From assembly GCF_928382285.1 (NCBI RefSeq), contig NZ_CAKMSS010000008.1, positions 1-64,000 on the forward strand: a stretch of 64,000 nucleotides of DNA, read 5' to 3'. Position 1 is the stretch's first letter, and each line of letters starts with the position of its first letter. Source of the DNA: Rothia nasimurium (GTDB lineage: Bacteria; Actinomycetota; Actinomycetes; Actinomycetales; Micrococcaceae). This document shows, piece by piece, positions 1-9,680 of this stretch. The notes under the pieces were generated by a model that ran no database searches, had not been told where the DNA came from, and was given only the letters and a program-made list of their open reading frames with translations. The position numbers were made by a program, and so were the translations under genes.

Positions 1-25
1 CGCACATCAAGACTTGGCGGATTCT

Positions 26-1777
26 TCATACGGGGTTTAGGCGGCCGTTAGGGTTGTATGGGCGGGTGTTTTCGGTGGTGCGGGGGTTGGTGTTTTTGGC
101 TGCGGGTGGGACTTTTGAATAAGCCTCTAGTTCCTGCCAAAACCCTTGGGCTTTGGTAAGAGAGTTCTCATTGATGCTGTCCGCTGAGTAAATACCTTGA
201 GCATAAAAGGGGGCCGCTTCAAATATTTGCATAGTCTCTTCTGGATTAGCGAAGAAGACATTCCCTGTGGTCATCAGAGGCATAAGAGCCCCATTCACTT
301 GCAAGTATTGAACAGGATTATGAACTAGCACTACTAAAGCATCAGAGCTTTCGACGGTCTTTCCCCCATAGTGAAAGTTTGTTCCCAGCCCCAGAACCAT
401 GTGATCTTCGGTAGGAGTATAGAAGGAGAAAGCCTGGTTGAAGGTTGAGGGGTCCTTCAACAGAATCTCTAGTTGGGGTTTCCAGAAGTCGATGAAGCTC
501 CCCTGAAGGGTATCTTGATCCAGCTCTCTTATTTCTAGCCCTGGAGTAGTTCCGGTTGCTTCCAAATACTCAGTATTAACTAGGAAGATGTCATCAAATG
601 CGTCCCCGCTCGTAGTTTCCATTCCTTCAAAAGCAGTGCTGAAAGCGAGGGATAGGTAGAGGTTACCCTGCGCATCGAGGGTATTGAGCGTTAGCTCCAA
701 TTGGTCGGAATTTTCTGGGTTGTCGAAATAACTTGAGTTGATATTAAGAGCATAGGCATCACCAAGGAGTTCGAGCTCTTTAGCTTGTGTCAGACTTCTG
801 TAAGCAGCTTTACTAAGCGCCAAAGTATTCGCAGTTGTGAATGTAGTCAGCGTAAGAGCAAAAGTCGCTAGAAGTACTAACAAAAGTGTTACTTTTCGAT
901 AATTTTCCCGGCGTTCCCTCACTGCTTGAAGCGTCGGTTTGCAAACCCATGAGATTCCTCCGGTAAGGAAAAAAAGAATTACAAGGTAGAAGAGCACTGC
1001 TCCTGCTATAAATGGTAACAATGCATGCAGGGTTGCAACGTTTGTCATCGCGTAAAGCCCCGCAGCTGAGAAAACCACCCCAAGTAGAGCACCTATTCCC
1101 AGCGGGGGCACTGTCGCCCCTATATCTTGGCGATGGATTTGACGGTATGTCATTCCGCCTAGATACCGGATAGAACGGCCTCGCATTTTACGGGCAAAGT
1201 AGCCTGTCATAAGTAGAGCTGTGGCTAAGGTTGTTGCTATGAGAGCTGCACCAGCACCACTTTGAGCGACCAAGCTTGCGCTTCTTACAAGGGGATTCAG
1301 TTCGTTACCTATTGCAACGTCTACTCCGGCCTGAGCAAGTGTTTCTTGTATATCCCTAATTAGTTCAGGATTATTTTTGAGTACATAATCACCACTAAGA
1401 GGGATTTCTCCTAGCCTGTCATAGGTGACGAGGGTTCCTGAAACCTCTGGCGCAGCCCACTGAATTTTCCCCTCTACAATATGCAGGTCTGAAATTTTTT
1501 GAGGATTTCCAAAGACTACGAGGTTGCGTTGCGTTTCAGTGGTTTCAGATTGCCCACTGGTTATTTTATAAATATTGGTATCGTGTTTAAGAGCTAAATC
1601 GTTGAGAGTTTTTGTGAGAGTCTGTTTATTTTCAAGCTGACCTGCTGTGTTGAGCGAAAAACTGATATTACTGCCAGCGGGGTAAGAATACTGTAAACTC
1701 TGCATGGCCTGCCAAAGCGAAAAGGCAATCAAAATTGCAGCTAGAAAACTGAGAAAAGCCATACAACGCCGTATCAC
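26..1777 (-). CDS. Lactococcin-972-type bacteriocin-associated integral membrane protein, C-terminus possibly rearranged
   Basis: Polytopic membrane protein of the family found next to lactococcin 972-like bacteriocins, thought to act with an ABC ATPase in export or self-protection. One membrane segment lies at the N-terminus. A large extracytoplasmic region follows (about residues 30-170), then about four membrane segments (about 175-320) and a second extracytoplasmic region. The GTG at 1777 is preferred because AAGGA lies 9 nt before it; an upstream GTG at 1795 has no such site. The last 30 residues turn into a Pro/Asn/Thr-rich tail, and the DNA under it is much richer in GC than the rest of the gene. 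No closing membrane segments are visible, so the 3' end may be truncated or fused. The usual partner ATPase is not in the window. Confidence 0.7.
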   Translation of the reverse strand: MIRRCMAFLSFLAAILIAFSLWQAMQSLQYSYPAGSNISFSLNTAGQLENKQTLTKTLNDLALKHDTNIYKITSGQSETTETQRNLVVFGNPQKISDLHIVEGKIQWAAPEVSGTLVTYDRLGEIPLSGDYVLKNNPELIRDIQETLAQAGVDVAIGNELNPLVRSASLVAQSGAGAALIATTLATALLMTGYFARKMRGRSIRYLGGMTYRQIHRQDIGATVPPLGIGALLGVVFSAAGLYAMTNVATLHALLPFIAGAVLFYLVILFFLTGGISWVCKPTLQAVRERRENYRKVTLLLVLLATFALTLTTFTTANTLALSKAAYRSLTQAKELELLGDAYALNINSSYFDNPENSDQLELTLNTLDAQGNLYLSLAFSTAFEGMETTSGDAFDDIFLVNTEYLEATGTTPGLEIRELDQDTLQGSFIDFWKPQLEILLKDPSTFNQAFSFYTPTEDHMVLGLGTNFHYGGKTVESSDALVVLVHNPVQYLQVNGALMPLMTTGNVFFANPEETMQIFEAAPFYAQGIYSADSINENSLTKAQGFWQELEAYSKVPPAAKNTNPRTTENTRPYNPNGRLNPV

Positions 1778-1805
1778 TTTCACCCATCCTTTCACACTTT
1801 AACTA

Positions 1806-1840
1806 TGGTGAGAGACTAACCCAAAATTAGCCTCTCACCA
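1806..1840 (-). terminator. Hairpin between bacteriocin and its membrane partner
   Basis: A 14-nt inverted repeat (1806-1819 with 1827-1840, one mismatch) sits between the two cassette genes. It lacks a strong T-run on the minus strand, so it is more likely a partial terminator or RNA-stability hairpin that favours the bacteriocin message than a full stop. Confidence 0.5.
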
Positions 1841-1859
1841 CTAGCTAGGCTATCGTCAA

Positions 1860-2264
1860 CTAACAAATCCAGTAGTAGTAGCTAGGATTAAGGTTGGGAG
1901 AATTGATCGCCCAGATTTCTGCAATCGATTTATGACCTGAGGCAGTATTAACGCTACGTGATTCACGACCTGCCCCATCCCGCACAGTTGAGCCATGGCA
2001 CTTGTTCACAGTGTAGTAAGAACGAACTTTTGCATTTTGAAAGCCATACTCCCAGGTACCACCTTCATCCGGGTGCTGAGATTTCATACCCAGTGCTGTC
2101 CACAGAGGGGCTATCTCCCTACCGAAATCTTCACCTACAGCCGCTGCAACTGGGACAGGTGCTACAGAATCATTGTTTTCAGCTGACAAAGCTGACGCAG
2201 GCGCCATAGCTACAAATGTCAGTACCGCAACCACTAGTGAAGATGCAAGTCTTACAGTTCGCAT
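1860..2264 (-). CDS. Lactococcin 972 family bacteriocin precursor
   Basis: Secreted bacteriocin precursor of 134 aa. A Sec signal peptide covers about residues 1-26, with a likely cut after ASA. The C-terminal 68 residues match the lactococcin 972 pattern: GGTWEYGF, a Ser-Tyr-Tyr motif, His-Gly-Ser-Thr-Val, a Gly-His-Lys stretch and a terminal SYYYWIC. Lactococcin 972 blocks septum formation by binding lipid II; the same target here is inference. The precursor is longer than the roughly 90-residue prototype because of a linker between signal and bacteriocin domain. It also has two cysteines in the bacteriocin domain, one of them the last residue. AAGGAG lies 8 nt before the ATG. Confidence 0.85.
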   Translation of the reverse strand: MRTVRLASSLVVAVLTFVAMAPASALSAENNDSVAPVPVAAAVGEDFGREIAPLWTALGMKSQHPDEGGTWEYGFQNAKVRSYYTVNKCHGSTVRDGAGRESRSVNTASGHKSIAEIWAINSPNLNPSYYYWIC

Positions 2265-2294
2265 GATATATTCTCCTTAGTGATAATTCACTGT

Positions 2295-2332
2295 GATGCA
2301 TGGATTGTAGGCCCAACCACCTTCCATGCATC
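2295..2332 (-). promoter_or_regulatory. Leader hairpin of the bacteriocin mRNA
   Basis: A perfect 10-bp inverted repeat (2295-2304 with 2323-2332) lies in the presumed 5' leader of the bacteriocin gene. A promoter-like TTGTAT-16-TAGTAT pair lies upstream on the minus strand (about 2365-2392). On the plus strand the stem is followed by TTTTTCTT, so it could also stop transcription entering from the other side. Confidence 0.4.
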
Positions 2333-2549
2333 TTTTTCTTTACTCCTCCTGAGAGGTGTATAGCTATACTACCCCCCTCTTGGTGACATACAATACATTT
2401 TTAGGTTTTTAACCAAATTCTACTGGCCTGAAACCGCTCAGGAATTACAAAAACGAAGAACCTTATCTTTAGGTGATACCACCAGGTAGTACAGCAAATA
2501 CGATCAAAGCTATCAGCTTCTTAGAAGCTTATTCATTAGAGTAGGTGGA

Positions 2550-2725
2550 GCAGGCTCACAGCGAAGCTGCTGGCTCGGATGAAGTGAGCGGGTGCGACAG
2601 CACGCAAGAGCGAACGGAATCCGCCGCTAGGCGGGGCGTGAGGGTCAGGCTTGCGCCTATTCCGCCCGCAGATTTATTTCCTCGCGCGCTCGGAATCTGC
2701 TGGGCTCCATCCAGCGTGAACCTGC
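2550..2725 (+). repeat. Palindromic intergenic repeat, element A (long form)
   Basis: The first half matches the family core (AGCGAAGCTGCTGGCTC at 2560-2576, then the long-form insert with the CCGCC/GGCGG mini-hairpin). The second half is diverged. Inner arms are 2550-2559 and 2716-2725. A further outer pair (2521-2539 with 2733-2752) is also complementary. Apart from this element and the two hairpins described here, nothing is seen in the gene-free stretch 2333-2829. Confidence 0.7.
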
Positions 2726-2761
2726 GAAACCCCTTATGAATAAGCCTCTTAAATACGCAAA

Positions 2762-2790
2762 GCCCCGGACAGGGGCAACCTGGCCGGGGC
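2762..2790 (-). terminator. eno terminator
   Basis: GCCCCGG (2762-2768) pairs with CCGGGGC (2784-2790) about 40 bp after the eno stop. It is followed on the minus strand by a broken T-run (TTTGCGTATTT). Confidence 0.65.
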
Positions 2791-2829
2791 ACGGGCGTCC
2801 TTACTCTCTTACCTTAGAGAGTGGGCAGA

Positions 2830-4212
<1,383 letters not shown>

Positions 4213-4326
4213 CCAAAAAACCCACATAAGCACACAGGAATTCAACATTTCCAACGGTTTTCTTCAGCACTTCTGAGGTTTTGTGGGATTCTGACCAACG
4301 GGTCACAACTACCTTATGGCGGTGCT

Positions 4327-4490
4327 GGTGGGGTGGCGATGCTCTTCTGCCCGCCGACCCTCTCATTCCTCGCCTGGCGGCTCGTCATGATTCACGCCCC
4401 GCCTAACGGCGGATTCCACTCGCTCTTATGTGCTGACGCACCCGCTCGCTACATCCAGCCAGCGGGCTGCCAGAGCACCGCCACCCCACC
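4327..4490 (-). repeat. Palindromic intergenic repeat, element B (long form)
   Basis: Arms 4327-4345 and 4472-4490 are complementary over 19 nt with one mismatch and differ from the arms of all other copies. The core in between (CCGACCCTCTC, GATTCACGCCCCGCC, GTGCTGACGCACCCGCTC) matches element F read on the plus strand. It ends 3 bp from the mazG stop. Confidence 0.8.
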
Positions 4491-4493
4491 GTG

Positions 4494-5201
4494 TCAGTCG
4501 CTCATCAACCCTTGCACATACGTCCGCAGGGCCCGTTCCGCGTCAAGCCCGGCAACGCGGGCAGAAGCTACCAGCTCATAGAGGTAGGCGCCCAGACCCT
4601 GCTCGTTGGCGAAGGCAGGGAGCTGCCCACCGGCGTCCGCACCTGTAAGGTCAGCCCCGGCGGTCTCGGCTCTCTCCGCGACCTTGGCGGCGAGGGCGAG
4701 CGCGGGCAGGGCCGGCGGGAGCCCGTCGAAGGGGCCGGTGCGTTCGGGTTTTTCAGCTTTTTTGAGCCTGTCCCAGGCCTCGTAGATGTCGGCGGCGCTG
4801 AGCTTTTCGCTGCCCTGGCCGGTGGCCGCGAAGACGTGGGGGTTGCGGCGCACCAGTTTGGCGGCGAGCTCGTTGATGACGTCCTGCATGGTGAAGCCGC
4901 CCTGCGCGGCGGGGGTTTCGGCGGCCATGGTGGCGTGGAAGATGACGTTGAGCAGCACATCCCCGAGTTCTTCGCGCAGCAGGGGCAGGTTGACTCCGCC
5001 GGGGGCTTCAACGGCTTCGGCGACCTCGTAGGTTTCTTCGATGAGGTAGTGCATGATGGACGCGTGGGTTTGGGCGGACGTCCAGGCGCAGCCATCGGGG
5101 CTGCGGAGGGTCTGCATGAGCCCCATCAGGTGCTCGAAGCTGCCCCCGAGGTCACCGGGTTCTGGTACGGGTGCGGGGTGCTCTTGTCTGGGCCGGGTCA
5201 T
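4494..5201 (-). CDS. mazG: MazG-type nucleoside triphosphate pyrophosphohydrolase
   Basis: Hydrolyses nucleoside triphosphates to monophosphates and PPi (house-cleaning of abnormal NTPs, by family). The metal site is visible as EETYEVAEA followed about 20 residues later by EELGDVLLNV, the ExxE...ExxD pattern. There is one MazG domain (about residues 20-140) and a C-terminal helical extension. The start ATG overlaps the add stop by 4 bp (ATGA), so the two are translationally coupled. It is the last gene of the nucleoside salvage block. Confidence 0.9.
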   Translation of the reverse strand: MTRPRQEHPAPVPEPGDLGGSFEHLMGLMQTLRSPDGCAWTSAQTHASIMHYLIEETYEVAEAVEAPGGVNLPLLREELGDVLLNVIFHATMAAETPAAQGGFTMQDVINELAAKLVRRNPHVFAATGQGSEKLSAADIYEAWDRLKKAEKPERTGPFDGLPPALPALALAAKVAERAETAGADLTGADAGGQLPAFANEQGLGAYLYELVASARVAGLDAERALRTYVQGLMSD

Positions 5202-6427
5202 GCGCCGCTCTGCTCTTCCTGGTCAGCGCCTGCCTGGCCCTGCTCTTGGAGGGCTAGCTGCCCGTAGGCGCTCTGGACGCTGGTCAGCAGAGCCTGTTTT
5301 TCGTCGAAGGAGCAGAAGGCCCCGTTGATAGCGTTGTAGGTAACCTCGAAGAATTCGGGCAGGTCAAAGCCCTGGTGCTTGGCAAGCTCGGCAAATTCGC
5401 GGGTCATGCTGGTGGCGCTCATCAGGCGGTTATCGGGGTTGATGGTCACGGCGAACCCTGCCTGCAGGAGCAGGGCTGCCGGGTGCTCGTCGTGGCTAAG
5501 TGCCGGTTCAAAGTCTTTCTTTCGCCCCACATTGCTGGCCTTTTCAGCAGCATCGGTTTGCAGGTTGGAGCAGGGGCAGGTTTCCAGCACGATACGGCGG
5601 TTTTTGACTGCTTCGGCTACCTCCCCCAGTTGCAGGATGGTCTGGGCCGGGTCAGCCCCGGGCATGAGGGAGCCGTCGGGGTCGATCTCTGCCAAGGTGC
5701 GGGCGGTAATGTCTTCGGTGATACGGACGCCGTGGCCCAGTCGCAGGGCCCGGCCGGTGACCAGGGCTTCGCGGATAGAGGCCAGACCGAAGGCTTCACC
5801 GGCGTGGAGGGTGACGGGCAGGAAGTGCTCGGCGGCAAGGTTCAGGGCTTCTGCGTGAGATGAGGTGGGGTGGCCGTCCTCGGGCCCGGCCAGGTCGAAG
5901 CCCACCACGCCCAGGGCCCGGTAGGCTAGGGCGGTTTTGACGACCTCTAGGGAGTTGTTCTGGTGGCGCATGGCGCACAGAATCTGGTTGACCAGTATGC
6001 GTCCGCCTGCCTGAGCTACCTGTTCCATGCCGTCCATGAGCCCGTCGGCTACCGCTTCAACAGCCTGGGCCATGGTGAGCCCGCCGCGCTGGTGCAGCTC
6101 GGGAGCCCATCGCACCTCACCGTAGATGACGCCGTCGGCAGCCAGGGTCAGCACATGCTCGCGGGCGACTCGTCGCAGGTTTTCTTCGGTCTGCATGACG
6201 GCCACCGTGTGCTCAAAGGTTTCGAGGTAGCGGGCCAGGGAACGGGAGTCCGCTGCCTGTTTGAACCACTCCCCCAGTTCCTGCGGGTCGGTTGTGGGCA
6301 GGGTGTGCCCTACCCGGTCGGCTAGCTCGATGAGGGTCTCGGGAAGCAGTCCACCGTCGAGGTGGTCGTGCAGGCAGACTTTGGGCAGCTTTTGGAGCCA
6401 GGTCAGGGTGGGCGCGGGAGCGGTCAT
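5198..6427 (-). CDS. add: Adenosine deaminase
   Basis: Deaminates (deoxy)adenosine to (deoxy)inosine in purine salvage. Zinc-site motifs are present: HDHLDG near the N-terminus, LHAGEA and LGHGVRI. The C-terminal VTINPDNRLMSATSMTREF has the PDN variant, which is common in actinobacterial Add in place of the usual TDDP. The ATG at 6427 is chosen because the alignable part of the family starts just after it; the 38 codons upstream look non-coding and run over a hairpin (6453-6488). No strong ribosome site is visible. Confidence 0.93.
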   Translation of the reverse strand: MTAPAPTLTWLQKLPKVCLHDHLDGGLLPETLIELADRVGHTLPTTDPQELGEWFKQAADSRSLARYLETFEHTVAVMQTEENLRRVAREHVLTLAADGVIYGEVRWAPELHQRGGLTMAQAVEAVADGLMDGMEQVAQAGGRILVNQILCAMRHQNNSLEVVKTALAYRALGVVGFDLAGPEDGHPTSSHAEALNLAAEHFLPVTLHAGEAFGLASIREALVTGRALRLGHGVRITEDITARTLAEIDPDGSLMPGADPAQTILQLGEVAEAVKNRRIVLETCPCSNLQTDAAEKASNVGRKKDFEPALSHDEHPAALLLQAGFAVTINPDNRLMSATSMTREFAELAKHQGFDLPEFFEVTYNAINGAFCSFDEKQALLTSVQSAYGQLALQEQGQAGADQEEQSGA

Positions 6428-6452
6428 ACGGGAAAAGCTCTTTCGGTAGTGG

Positions 6453-6488
6453 CCCGCCCCGAAAAGGCCGGGGCTCTTTCGGGGCGGG
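6453..6488 (-). terminator. Strong hairpin between the unknown protein gene and add
   Basis: CCCGCCCCGAAA and its complement TTTCGGGGCGGG flank a short loop. There is no T-run after it on the minus strand. It is probably an RNA-stability or partial-termination hairpin inside the block rather than an operon end. Confidence 0.5.
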
Positions 6489-6512
6489 GAGATAGAGAAT
6501 GTGGGTGCTGGC

Positions 6513-8207
6513 CTAGAAGGTCCAGGAGGCCAGAGCCTCATTCATGTGGGCCGGGATGTTCTCACCGGTGCGGGGGAACATGCGCAGCTCTTCTACGTAC
6601 TGCTGGGCAGGCAGGTGCTCAGGGTAGCGCACAAAAGCCTCCTCATCGGCGTAGTCGAAGGTGGCTTCAACGGGGGTGCCGGGGGTGAAGCGGATGTTGA
6701 TGGCCAGGGGCGAGCCGTGGCCTTCCTTGTAGGAATCGGCCTTGAGCTGCAGAATCGCTAGGGTTTCTTCGGGAATCAGGTCGAAGGTGCGTACCTGTTC
6801 CCAGAAGCCGTTGCGGCGCACGTGGGTCAGGGCGTCGTAGTAGGAGCCCAGGGTTCGAACACGAATCAGCACGGTGGAGACATCGCGGGCGGTGCCAGCG
6901 GCACCGAAGAGGGCTTCGTAGGCCGGGGCAAAGCGGGAGACAACCTCGGCCTCGGTGAGCACCAGATTGCCGCTGGCTTTCTTGGTGGCAGAAGGCTTGG
7001 GCTGGCTGTGCTCGGCGTAGGAGGGGGCGATGTCCACGCTAGTGCTGGTCATGGGGGCGTCCAGGGTCGGTGCGGACGCGGGCAGGCTGCGGGCCTGGGC
7101 CGGGGCAGCGGACGCCTGGGGCTGGTCGTCGGCTTCGAATTCGCTGTCGTCCAGGTGGGTGGGCAGCTGGTGGGCGTCGTTCTCGTCGGATGCGGCAGTT
7201 TCTTCTGCCGGGGCGGTGTCTTCGGCGGGCGCTGCTTCTTCTGCCGGAGTTGCAGAGCGGACGCTCGCAGTCGCCGGGTAGTTCTCAGCGGCAGCGGCGG
7301 TCACGGCCCCCTGCTGGTAAGCGGCATCTACTTCGGGAGCCTCCTCAGCGGCAGCTTCTTCCGCAGCAGCTTCTTCATCGTTACCTGCTTCTGCCGCGGG
7401 AGCCTCTTCCTGCGCAGGCTCTACAGCCGCTTCTTCAGCCCTGTCTGAGGCTTCCTCAGCGGAGCTTTCAGCCGTCTCCGCTTCGCTCTGGTCAGTATTC
7501 TCCTGTGCTGCTTTCTCTTGCGCTGCCTTCTCCTGGGCCAGACGGGCCGAGATACGGCTCATGCGGTCCTCAGCCTGGGCTGCGGTTTCCCCCTGCCCTG
7601 TGGCAACCGGGGCGGGGGCGGCGTCCTTACCCTGCTGAGCCTCAGCAACCTGCTGGGCCTTACCGGCCTGCTCAGCCTCGCCAGCCTGCTGAGCCTGGGC
7701 AGCGCCCATGTCCAGGGCGTAGTTGAGGTTGTGGGTCTTGCTGGTGGCGGTGTTCATGAAAGAAGCGTGTACAGCCGCATCGCTGCCAATAGCGGGGTTA
7801 ACCACAATCAGGGCGCGGTTCCAGGCACCGCGTTCGCTCTTTTCTTCCTCAACGTAGAGGTCAGCCACAGCCTGGAACCACTCGCTACCGGGGGTGACTA
7901 GACCAGACTCAACTTCCTGGCCGCGCTGGTAGAGGGTGTACTTCATGTCGTTGGCGTTCTGGGTCAGGTTCAGGGTCACCTGGCCCTCTGCCTTAGCACG
8001 CATGAGCTTCACGACGGCCTTAAGGCCCTCGCCTGCGCCCAGGCGGGTGGGGGCAGGGGCAGTCTCAGCGCTCTTGGGGGTATGCGCCTGCTCGGCGTCG
8101 ATGCCGGTTGCCAGAACATCCCGCTGGGCGGTGTCGCTAGAGGCGGGCTGGGCGGTGTTCTGTGCGGGGGCAGGTGCCTGAGTTTTTTTGCGGCTAAATA
8201 GGCCCAC
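6513..8207 (-). CDS. Unknown protein with two folded ends and an Ala/Glu-rich linker
   Basis: A 564-aa protein that I do not recognise. Residues about 1-55 are basic and then Pro/Ala-rich. About 60-170 look folded (a beta-rich segment with KYTLYQRGQEVESG and EWFQAVADLY). About 170-370 are low-complexity Ala/Glu/Gln with repeated EEAAAEEA and EQAGKAQQ patterns. About 385-564 look folded again (SRFAPAYEALFGAAGTARDVS, YYDALTHVRRNGFWEQVRTFDLIPEE, then beta strands). Both ends carry a Trp-anchored turn and a YADEE-like or LYVEEE strand, so they may be related domains; a YezG-like immunity fold is a weak guess. It has no signal peptide or membrane segment. It sits between deoA and add on the same strand. 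Confidence 0.8.
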   Translation of the reverse strand: MGLFSRKKTQAPAPAQNTAQPASSDTAQRDVLATGIDAEQAHTPKSAETAPAPTRLGAGEGLKAVVKLMRAKAEGQVTLNLTQNANDMKYTLYQRGQEVESGLVTPGSEWFQAVADLYVEEEKSERGAWNRALIVVNPAIGSDAAVHASFMNTATSKTHNLNYALDMGAAQAQQAGEAEQAGKAQQVAEAQQGKDAAPAPVATGQGETAAQAEDRMSRISARLAQEKAAQEKAAQENTDQSEAETAESSAEEASDRAEEAAVEPAQEEAPAAEAGNDEEAAAEEAAAEEAPEVDAAYQQGAVTAAAAENYPATASVRSATPAEEAAPAEDTAPAEETAASDENDAHQLPTHLDDSEFEADDQPQASAAPAQARSLPASAPTLDAPMTSTSVDIAPSYAEHSQPKPSATKKASGNLVLTEAEVVSRFAPAYEALFGAAGTARDVSTVLIRVRTLGSYYDALTHVRRNGFWEQVRTFDLIPEETLAILQLKADSYKEGHGSPLAINIRFTPGTPVEATFDYADEEAFVRYPEHLPAQQYVEELRMFPRTGENIPAHMNEALASWTF

Positions 8208-8242
8208 GGTTCTTCTCTTTTCTTGCAGGGGCGAAGGTAGGT

Positions 8243-9541
8243 TTACGCGTTGATTCTATCCAGGATCAGGTCGGTGGGGGTGTAATCGCCTCCGATAGTC
8301 CAGGCGTCCTTGAGGGATTCCAGGGCTCGTTCAAAGCGTTCGGGGGTGTCGGTCATCAGAGTCATCAGGGGCTGACCTGCGGTGACGGTGTCGCCGGGCT
8401 TGGCGTGCAGGTTGATACCCGCTGCCAGCTGCACGGCGTCTTCCTTGCGAGCCCGGCCTGCGCCCAGGCGCCAGGACGCCACACCCACGGCCAAAGCGTC
8501 CAGGCGGGTTAGGGTGCCGCTTGCGTCAGCGTAGACGGTGTGGGTCTCGCGGGCCTCGGGCAGGGCTGCATCGGGGTCACCGCCCTGGGCGGAAATCATC
8601 TCGCGCCACTTATCCATAGCGCGACCGTCCGCAAGGGCTTCGGCCGGGTCGGCGTCGATACCGGAGTTTTTGAGCATGACGCGGGCCAACTCGACGGTCA
8701 GTTCGACAATATCGGCGGGCCCGCCACCGGCGAGAACCTCAACAGATTCAGCTACTTCATTGGCATTGCCAACGGCCAGCCCCAGCGGGGTATCCATGTT
8801 GGTCAGCAGGGCACTGGTTTTTACACCGGCTCCCTGACCCAGCTCAACCATGACCTCTGCCAGTTCGCGGGCGCGGGCAGCGTCCTTCATAAAGGCACCG
8901 GAACCGACCTTGACATCCAGCACCAGAGAATCTGTGCCCTCGGCAATTTTCTTGCTCATGATGGAAGAGGCAATGAGCGGAATAGCCTCGACAGTGGAGG
9001 TGGTGTCGCGCAGAGCATAAAGCTTCTTATCGGCGGGGGCGAGGCCGGTGCCCGCCGCCGAGATAACAGCGCCCACGGTTCCAAGAATATCGAGGGTCTT
9101 TTCGTTGGAGATGTTGGCCTGCCAGCCGGGGATTGCTTCGAGCTTATCGAGGGTACCGCCGGTATGCCCCAGACCGCGGCCGGAAAGCTGGGGTACAGCC
9201 ACGTTGTAGACGGCAACCAGCGGGGCCAGGGGCAGGGTGATTTTATCGCCCACGCCACCGGTGGAGTGTTTGTCTGCGGTAGCGAGTTTTTTGCCGGGGC
9301 CAATGATGGAAGAGAAGTCCATGCGTTCGCCGGAGCGGATCATGGCGTCAGTCCAGCGGGCAATTTCGTCGCGATTCATGCCGTTGAGGAAGATAGCCAT
9401 AGCCAGGGCGCTCATCTGTTCATCGGCTACAACCCCGCGGGTGTAGGCGTCGATGACCCAGTCGACCTGCTCGTTGGTGAGGGTTCCCTGGTCACGTTTG
9501 GTGCGGATAATGTCTACGGCGTCGAAAGCTTCGGTGCTCAA
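8243..9541 (-). CDS. deoA: Thymidine (pyrimidine-nucleoside) phosphorylase
   Basis: Phosphorolysis of thymidine or deoxyuridine to the base and deoxyribose 1-phosphate. The family signature SGRGLGHTGGTLDKLEAIPG is intact, as are KHSTGGVGDKITLPLAPLVA (phosphate loop) and DVKVGSGAFMK. Its 432 aa is the normal length. It follows cdd and precedes the unknown two-domain gene on the same strand. Strict thymidine versus broader pyrimidine specificity cannot be read from sequence. Confidence 0.94.
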   Translation of the reverse strand: MSTEAFDAVDIIRTKRDQGTLTNEQVDWVIDAYTRGVVADEQMSALAMAIFLNGMNRDEIARWTDAMIRSGERMDFSSIIGPGKKLATADKHSTGGVGDKITLPLAPLVAVYNVAVPQLSGRGLGHTGGTLDKLEAIPGWQANISNEKTLDILGTVGAVISAAGTGLAPADKKLYALRDTTSTVEAIPLIASSIMSKKIAEGTDSLVLDVKVGSGAFMKDAARARELAEVMVELGQGAGVKTSALLTNMDTPLGLAVGNANEVAESVEVLAGGGPADIVELTVELARVMLKNSGIDADPAEALADGRAMDKWREMISAQGGDPDAALPEARETHTVYADASGTLTRLDALAVGVASWRLGAGRARKEDAVQLAAGINLHAKPGDTVTAGQPLMTLMTDTPERFERALESLKDAWTIGGDYTPTDLILDRINA

Positions 9542-9680
9542 GCGCTCACCTTCCCGGCAGGGTGCAGCTTCGCTCCCCTGCCCTGTGTTCTTGTGTTCTT
9601 CGGTCTTATCTTCCAGTATGCCAGTTCGCGCCGGGGCGTGGCCGCTGCAAAGCGGTCAGTGAACGGGAAAGATAGGGACG

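Noticed and set aside
2545..2739. Open frames on both strands in the gap before eno
   Set aside because: They lie wholly within repeat element A, have no ribosome site, and resemble frames in the other element copies only because the repeat is shared.
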